From an uncultured Bacteroidales bacterium (GTDB taxonomy: Bacteria; Bacteroidota; Bacteroidia; Bacteroidales; CAIWKO01): DNA of 64,000 bases. The position numbers and the translations under genes were made by a program. The notes under the pieces were generated by a model, which saw nothing but the letters and a program-made list of their open reading frames with translations, had not been told where the DNA came from and made no database searches. Numbering within the stretch: position 1 is the stretch's first letter; each line of letters opens with the position of its first letter. Positions 60,086 through 64,000 of the stretch are shown here, piece by piece. The stretch spans positions 1 through 64,000 of the forward strand of contig CAIWKO010000034.1 of the NCBI GenBank assembly GCA_903913285.1, written 5' to 3'.

Positions 60086-62674
60086 ATGATACCGGACAAA
60101 AGGATACTTCGATATATTATTCTTTTACTTTTTTGGCTTTTGCCGCAAATAGTTTTATCGCAGAATTATGTTGTCAGCTCTCCCGATAAGGCTCTGGTGG
60201 TGAAGTTTGGCTTGAGTTCGGGAGCGCCGTATTATGAGGTATATTATAAGAACAAACAGTTGCTTCGTCCATCGCAAATGGGTTTTTTATTGAATCAGCA
60301 AACTGTTTCCGAAGCGAAATATACGATAGGAGGGAATCCAATCATGAAAACGATCGATGAGACCTGGAAACCCCTCTACGGACAATTTTCGGAAATCAAA
60401 AATGAAGCAAATCAGCTTGAAATTGCTTTGGTTCAGAAGGATTTTCCGTTTTATCGTTTCGATGTCATTATAAGAGTTTATAACGAAGGATTCGCGTTTC
60501 GTTATCGGTTTCCGCAACAGGAAAATCTTCAAAAATTTACCATTGCCGATGAACTAACAGAGTTTAATTTTGTAAAGAATCTTTCGGCCTGGTGGATGGC
60601 TGACGATGGTGGTATTTATGAGCAGGTGTTCAAAAAAACACCTCTGAGCCACGTGAAAAACATTTTTACTCCGGTTACACTGAGCGACGACAGTTTATAT
60701 GTGGCCATTCACGAAGCCGCTTTGACGGATTATGCAGCGATGGCTTTGGTGCGTTCTGCAAAAGATTCGCTGAGCCTGAAATGCAATCTGGCTCCGTGGC
60801 CCGACGGCATAAAGGTGAAAACTTCGGCTCCGCGCTATACGCCCTGGCGCTATATGCTTGTAACGGATAAATTGTCAACTCTGGTGGAAAGTCAGATGAT
60901 TTTGAACCTCAACGACACTTGTGCTTATAAGGATGTGAGTTGGATAAAGCCCATGAAGTTCGTCGGTATTTTTTGGGCGATGCATACCCGAAAATGGACG
61001 TGGGCGTCGGGGCCAAATCACGGTGCGAATACCGAACATGCAAAAAGCTATATCGATTTTGCTGCTGCACATCGTATCGGCGGGTTGCTGATGGAAGGAT
61101 GGAACCGGGGCTGGGAAACCTGGGCCGTGAGCGATTCGTCGGTGCAGGATTTTACCAAAGCCTATCCCGATCTGAACCTAAAGGAAGTTGTGGACTACGG
61201 AAAGCAAAAGGGCGTGGAAATTATGGGACATCACGAAACCGGAGGCAATATACCTTTGTATGAAAGCCAAATGAGCGCCGCTTTTAAATATTATCATGCG
61301 ATGGGGATACCTGCTGTGAAAACAGGCTATTCGGGCACGATGATTCCGCGCGGAACTAACCGCCACGGGCAATGGATGGTGAATCATTATCAAAGTGTGG
61401 TGGATACGGCTGCCAAATATAAAATGATGATAGATTCGCACGAGCCGATAATGCCCACGGGGCTCTGCCGCACGTATCCGAACTGGATGACGGGCGAAGC
61501 AGTGAGGGGAATGGAATGGTGCAATCTGGAGCCTTTTATGCCATCGCATTTAACCACATTGCCTTATACGCGGTCGCTGGCCGGGCCGTTTGATTTCACC
61601 ATTGGTATTTTCAAACTCAAATACGACACGCTGAAGCCCTGGCTGCGTGTGAACACAACGGTTGCCAATCAATTGGCTTTATACGTTATTTTTTACAGTC
61701 CGATGCAGATGATAGCCGACATGCCCGAAAATCTTGAAAAAAGCAAAGCCCTAAGTTTCGCCGAAAAGGTGCCCGAAAGTTGGGACGAAAGCCGTTTGCT
61801 GCAGGGAAAGATAGGCGAATATACGGTTTATGCCCGCCGCAAAGATAACGAATGGTGGGCGGGAGCCATCACCAACGAACAAAGCCGAACGCTTGATATT
61901 GCTTTGAATTTTTTAGCCGGCGGAAAATTGTATCTGGCGGAGATATACAGCGACACGATAGGCACCGATTGGAACAAAACCCCCGAAATTCTGGCCGTCG
62001 ACCGGTATTTTGTCCGCGCAAGCGATACCATCCGCGCGGCTTTGGCTAAGGGCGGCGGAATGGCCATTCGGTTTGTTCCCGTTACGGAAAATTCTGCTAC
62101 AAACATTGTCGCAATAGCCGCCTTCAACAAACAACAGCAAAGTAAGGCATTTGCTTTTGAGCATGGAAGCGAGTATGGCGCAAAAATCAGAGCGGAACAT
62201 CTGGCAAAGGGCAAAAAAGTGCTATATGCCAATGCCTACAGCAATGATTATGCTGCGGGAGGCGACAACGCCCTCACCGACGGCATATTGGGCACCCAGA
62301 ACTATCGCGACGGTAGCTGGCAGGGAATTTTGGAAAAAGACCTGATAGTTACTATTGATATGGCGCGGAGAACGAAAATTCACGCGGTGCACCTGCGTTT
62401 TTTGCAATATCAGAAAGATTGGATATTTATTCCCAAACAGGTTAATATATACGTGTCGGCCGATGGAAAAACGTTCACGGAAGTTTGTTCGCAATCGTTT
62501 GAAACCCTGCCCAACGACGAACGGGCGCTGATCAAAGAATTCGGGGCCAATTTTTCGGATAAGGAGGTGCAATATATTAAAATAGAGGCGCTGAATGCCG
62601 GTCCTATACCCCAATGGCACCACGCAGCCGGAAATATGAGCTGGATGTTTTGCGATGAGGTGATGGTGAAGTAA
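60086..62674 (+). CDS. Glycoside hydrolase family 97, inverting (SusB-like), with C-terminal F5/8-type domain
   Basis: The protein has 862 residues. A signal peptide (1-25) is followed by the GH97 N-terminal beta-sandwich, catalytic barrel and C-terminal sheet. E384 (GHHETGG), E453 (DSHEPIMP) and E477 (RGMEW) are spaced exactly like E439, E508 and E532 of SusB, the inverting alpha-glucosidase. The retaining-type Asp in a VDF motif is absent (VKTGYSGTMIPRG instead). Residues about 715-862 form a discoidin or CBM32-like carbohydrate-binding module. No SusC/SusD genes are adjacent. Probable alpha-glucoside cleavage in the periplasm. Confidence 0.93.
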   Translation: MIPDKRILRYIILLLFWLLPQIVLSQNYVVSSPDKALVVKFGLSSGAPYYEVYYKNKQLLRPSQMGFLLNQQTVSEAKYTIGGNPIMKTIDETWKPLYGQFSEIKNEANQLEIALVQKDFPFYRFDVIIRVYNEGFAFRYRFPQQENLQKFTIADELTEFNFVKNLSAWWMADDGGIYEQVFKKTPLSHVKNIFTPVTLSDDSLYVAIHEAALTDYAAMALVRSAKDSLSLKCNLAPWPDGIKVKTSAPRYTPWRYMLVTDKLSTLVESQMILNLNDTCAYKDVSWIKPMKFVGIFWAMHTRKWTWASGPNHGANTEHAKSYIDFAAAHRIGGLLMEGWNRGWETWAVSDSSVQDFTKAYPDLNLKEVVDYGKQKGVEIMGHHETGGNIPLYESQMSAAFKYYHAMGIPAVKTGYSGTMIPRGTNRHGQWMVNHYQSVVDTAAKYKMMIDSHEPIMPTGLCRTYPNWMTGEAVRGMEWCNLEPFMPSHLTTLPYTRSLAGPFDFTIGIFKLKYDTLKPWLRVNTTVANQLALYVIFYSPMQMIADMPENLEKSKALSFAEKVPESWDESRLLQGKIGEYTVYARRKDNEWWAGAITNEQSRTLDIALNFLAGGKLYLAEIYSDTIGTDWNKTPEILAVDRYFVRASDTIRAALAKGGGMAIRFVPVTENSATNIVAIAAFNKQQQSKAFAFEHGSEYGAKIRAEHLAKGKKVLYANAYSNDYAAGGDNALTDGILGTQNYRDGSWQGILEKDLIVTIDMARRTKIHAVHLRFLQYQKDWIFIPKQVNIYVSADGKTFTEVCSQSFETLPNDERALIKEFGANFSDKEVQYIKIEALNAGPIPQWHHAAGNMSWMFCDEVMVK

Positions 62675-62755
62675 AATAGCAAACGGACGGAAACAGATTT
62701 CGGCAAACCGGCAATCAGATGGCTGATGAGTTAAGTTTTATGGTTATTGTGTTTA

Positions 62756-63193
62756 TTACTTAAATGTTACCATCAAATATTTTTTCACAAGTTTGTTGGC
62801 CAGATCTTTTATTGCTTTATAGCCGTTGAAAGCTGTGGGGCTTCCTTTCATTTTTTTTGATCTTTGCAGTTCTTTGTCGTCGATGCTTTTTAATGCAATG
62901 TATCCGTAGCGGGTTATGAATTCGTTCGATACGCTGAAGCCACCCGAGAAAGGAACAGCCGTGTATTCAATCACAAACTGAGCATCGGTTTTAACTGTAA
63001 CTATATTCCAGTATCCCCATTGTTTTAGCGCGTCGATTAAATAAGGCTCGATCTCGCGCGAGGCCACATCGGTATATTGGAGAAATACCTTGTTGCCTTT
63101 TTTTGTTGCATCTGAATTGCCGGTTGCGGTTTGCGACCAACTTAAATTTATCGCGAAAATTGATAACAGTACCGTGAAGATCGCTTTTTTCAT
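62756..63193 (-). CDS. Small secreted hypothetical protein
   Basis: The protein has 145 residues. A signal peptide (1-20, ending LSWSQ) precedes an alpha/beta domain with VFLQYTDVASREIEPYLIDAL and a C-terminal helix. The layout resembles small envelope proteins of the DUF4136 kind, but I cannot confirm it. It lies 43 bp after the 99-residue gene upstream, so the two likely form an operon. Confidence 0.75.
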   Translation of the reverse strand: MKKAIFTVLLSIFAINLSWSQTATGNSDATKKGNKVFLQYTDVASREIEPYLIDALKQWGYWNIVTVKTDAQFVIEYTAVPFSGGFSVSNEFITRYGYIALKSIDDKELQRSKKMKGSPTAFNGYKAIKDLANKLVKKYLMVTFK

Positions 63194-63236
63194 GATGTAG
63201 TTTTTACAGGTTTGTGCTCACTCAGTCATTTTTGGT

Positions 63237-63536
63237 TCAGGCGGTTTTAAAATATTTGTTTAAAAAATCGATGCAATCGTAAACGGCATCGTATTCTTTT
63301 TGAGTTTTGGTGCGCATGGCAATTTCGTTTTTGGCGTCTTCCAGTCTTTTGGTTAAGGTTTGTGCCTGTTTATACCAGGCAGCCGTTTCCGCAGATTTTC
63401 CGTTAGGGGTTTCTTTTATTTTTTCGTCTAAAAGTTTCAGTTTTTCTATGGTTTCGAAAAAATCGGCTAAAACAGGATTGATCCTGAATGACTCGAGTTT
63501 GTTCAGGTTGTTGGCAAATTCCGTATCGTGCTTCAT
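63237..63536 (-). CDS. Small helical hypothetical protein
   Basis: The protein has 99 residues, entirely helical and charged, with a likely coiled coil (about 25-80, FETIEKLKLLDEKIKE and LTKRLEDAKNEIA). No signal peptide. A -7 element lies 45 bp upstream. Function unknown. Confidence 0.7.
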   Translation of the reverse strand: MKHDTEFANNLNKLESFRINPVLADFFETIEKLKLLDEKIKETPNGKSAETAAWYKQAQTLTKRLEDAKNEIAMRTKTQKEYDAVYDCIDFLNKYFKTA

Positions 63537-63581
63537 AGAAGGGTTTTATTATTGTGAAAATAATAATTTTAGGATATGGCT

Positions 63582-63589
63582 CAAAGGTA
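63582..63589 (-). promoter_or_regulatory. -7 element (TACCTTTG) of the 63536 operon
   Basis: A perfect minus-strand TAnnTTTG before the two small genes at 63237-63536 and 62756-63193. Confidence 0.55.
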
Positions 63590-63699
63590 AGCAAAATAAA
63601 GCAGAAAACAGTTTCCGCGACCAAATAAGAGCGGAAGTGGGTGAGGGTTATTCGTGTAAAACTATAGTTTTTATGGTGCGCTTATCTTTTTTTTCTATA

Positions 63700-63999
63700 C
63701 TACAGTAATGCTGATTCTAAAATTTTCTTTACTATTGCTGTAAGCGGCTTTGAGTTGATTATATTTTTAGCAGTTTTATCACAAACGCTTATCGAAATCA
63801 TTCTGTATTGGTCGCTTTTCATGTTTTTTAATTTCGCTGCTTTATCGGCTTCATCCGTAAAACATTTGTGATAATATTCATTGTTTTCTTTCATAATAAC
63901 ACCGTCAACCAGGTCTATCGTTAAATTAGTGCCGACACCATCAATTTTTATGTTTTCCCAGGTAATGAGTCCGATAGTTATGTGTTTGGGGGTTCCCCA
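63700..63999 (-). CDS. C-terminal end of a gene running off the right edge (partial)
   Basis: The frame from the stop at 63700 stays open through 63999, giving at least 100 residues; an internal ATG at 63894 is therefore not necessarily the start. The visible part has beta-rich WENIKIDGVGTNLTIDLVDG, then helical CFTDEADKAAKLKNMKSDQY, and a hydrophobic end. No family is recognised. The N-terminus lies outside the window. Confidence 0.7.
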   Translation of the reverse strand, partial: WGTPKHITIGLITWENIKIDGVGTNLTIDLVDGVIMKENNEYYHKCFTDEADKAAKLKNMKSDQYRMISISVCDKTAKNIINSKPLTAIVKKILESALL

Positions 64000-64000
64000 C

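Overview
The window looks like a chromosomal contig from a Bacteroidota (Bacteroidetes) organism. Three things support this: at least three proteins ending in type IX secretion (T9SS) sorting domains with a possible fourth, more than twenty Bacteroidetes-type -7 promoter elements (TAnnTTTG, a few with an upstream TTG), and family content typical of the phylum (futalosine-pathway radical SAM enzyme, inverting GH97, DUF3078, gingipain-like C25 protease). No rRNA, integrase, transposase gene, phage module or CRISPR array was found.

Layout. 1-3056 is accessory and repeat-rich. It holds a dispersed structured repeat, two orphan genes, and two 141-bp copies of an element that folds as a three-way junction around one of those genes. 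2905-8996 is an AT-rich minus-strand defence-like island: Vsr-type endonuclease, XRE controller with a multi-half-site operator, 5-methylcytosine methyltransferase, a protein carrying two GHKL ATPase modules (one MutL/MORC/Hsp90-like, one histidine-kinase-like), a receiver-domain protein, and the amputated 5' end of one more gene. 9268-15938 is a minus-strand cell-surface cluster: GT9 glycosyltransferase, large membrane protein, AlgJ/AlgX-like SGNH protein and MBOAT acyltransferase. 16094-17721 pairs mtnA with a class II aldolase, resembling a 5'-methylthioadenosine/5'-deoxyadenosine salvage (DHAP shunt) unit. 17836-19556 is a PhoB/PhoR-like two-component pair. Then come an ArsR-type regulator, a DUF2779 double-nuclease protein and a giant four-ATPase UvrA-like protein. 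Two tRNA-Val genes and ddl follow.

28199-33635 carries PASTA, T9SS cargo, RluA-type pseudouridine synthase, ferritin-like and MqnE-like genes. 33702-42397 carries secreted proteases and an iron alcohol dehydrogenase, separated by a repeat-rich gap with an indel-free 21-bp minisatellite. 42466-51268 holds hydrolase, PEBP, SppA, folK, deoxynucleoside kinase, TPR lipoprotein and envelope genes. 51353-58148 has TPR, TrmH/SpoU, DUF3078, ssb and mutS genes, part of it with an extreme C-over-G strand bias. 59104-62674 has a lipid-A type acyltransferase, a metallophosphoesterase and a SusB-like GH97. Small hypothetical genes close the window, the last running off the right edge.

The most promising system is the 2905-8996 island. 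It is a methyltransferase plus Vsr set joined to a histidine-kinase/receiver-like pair whose sensor also has a MutL/MORC-type ATPase. No classical restriction endonuclease is recognisable, and the gene that might have encoded it is cut off by a repeat element.
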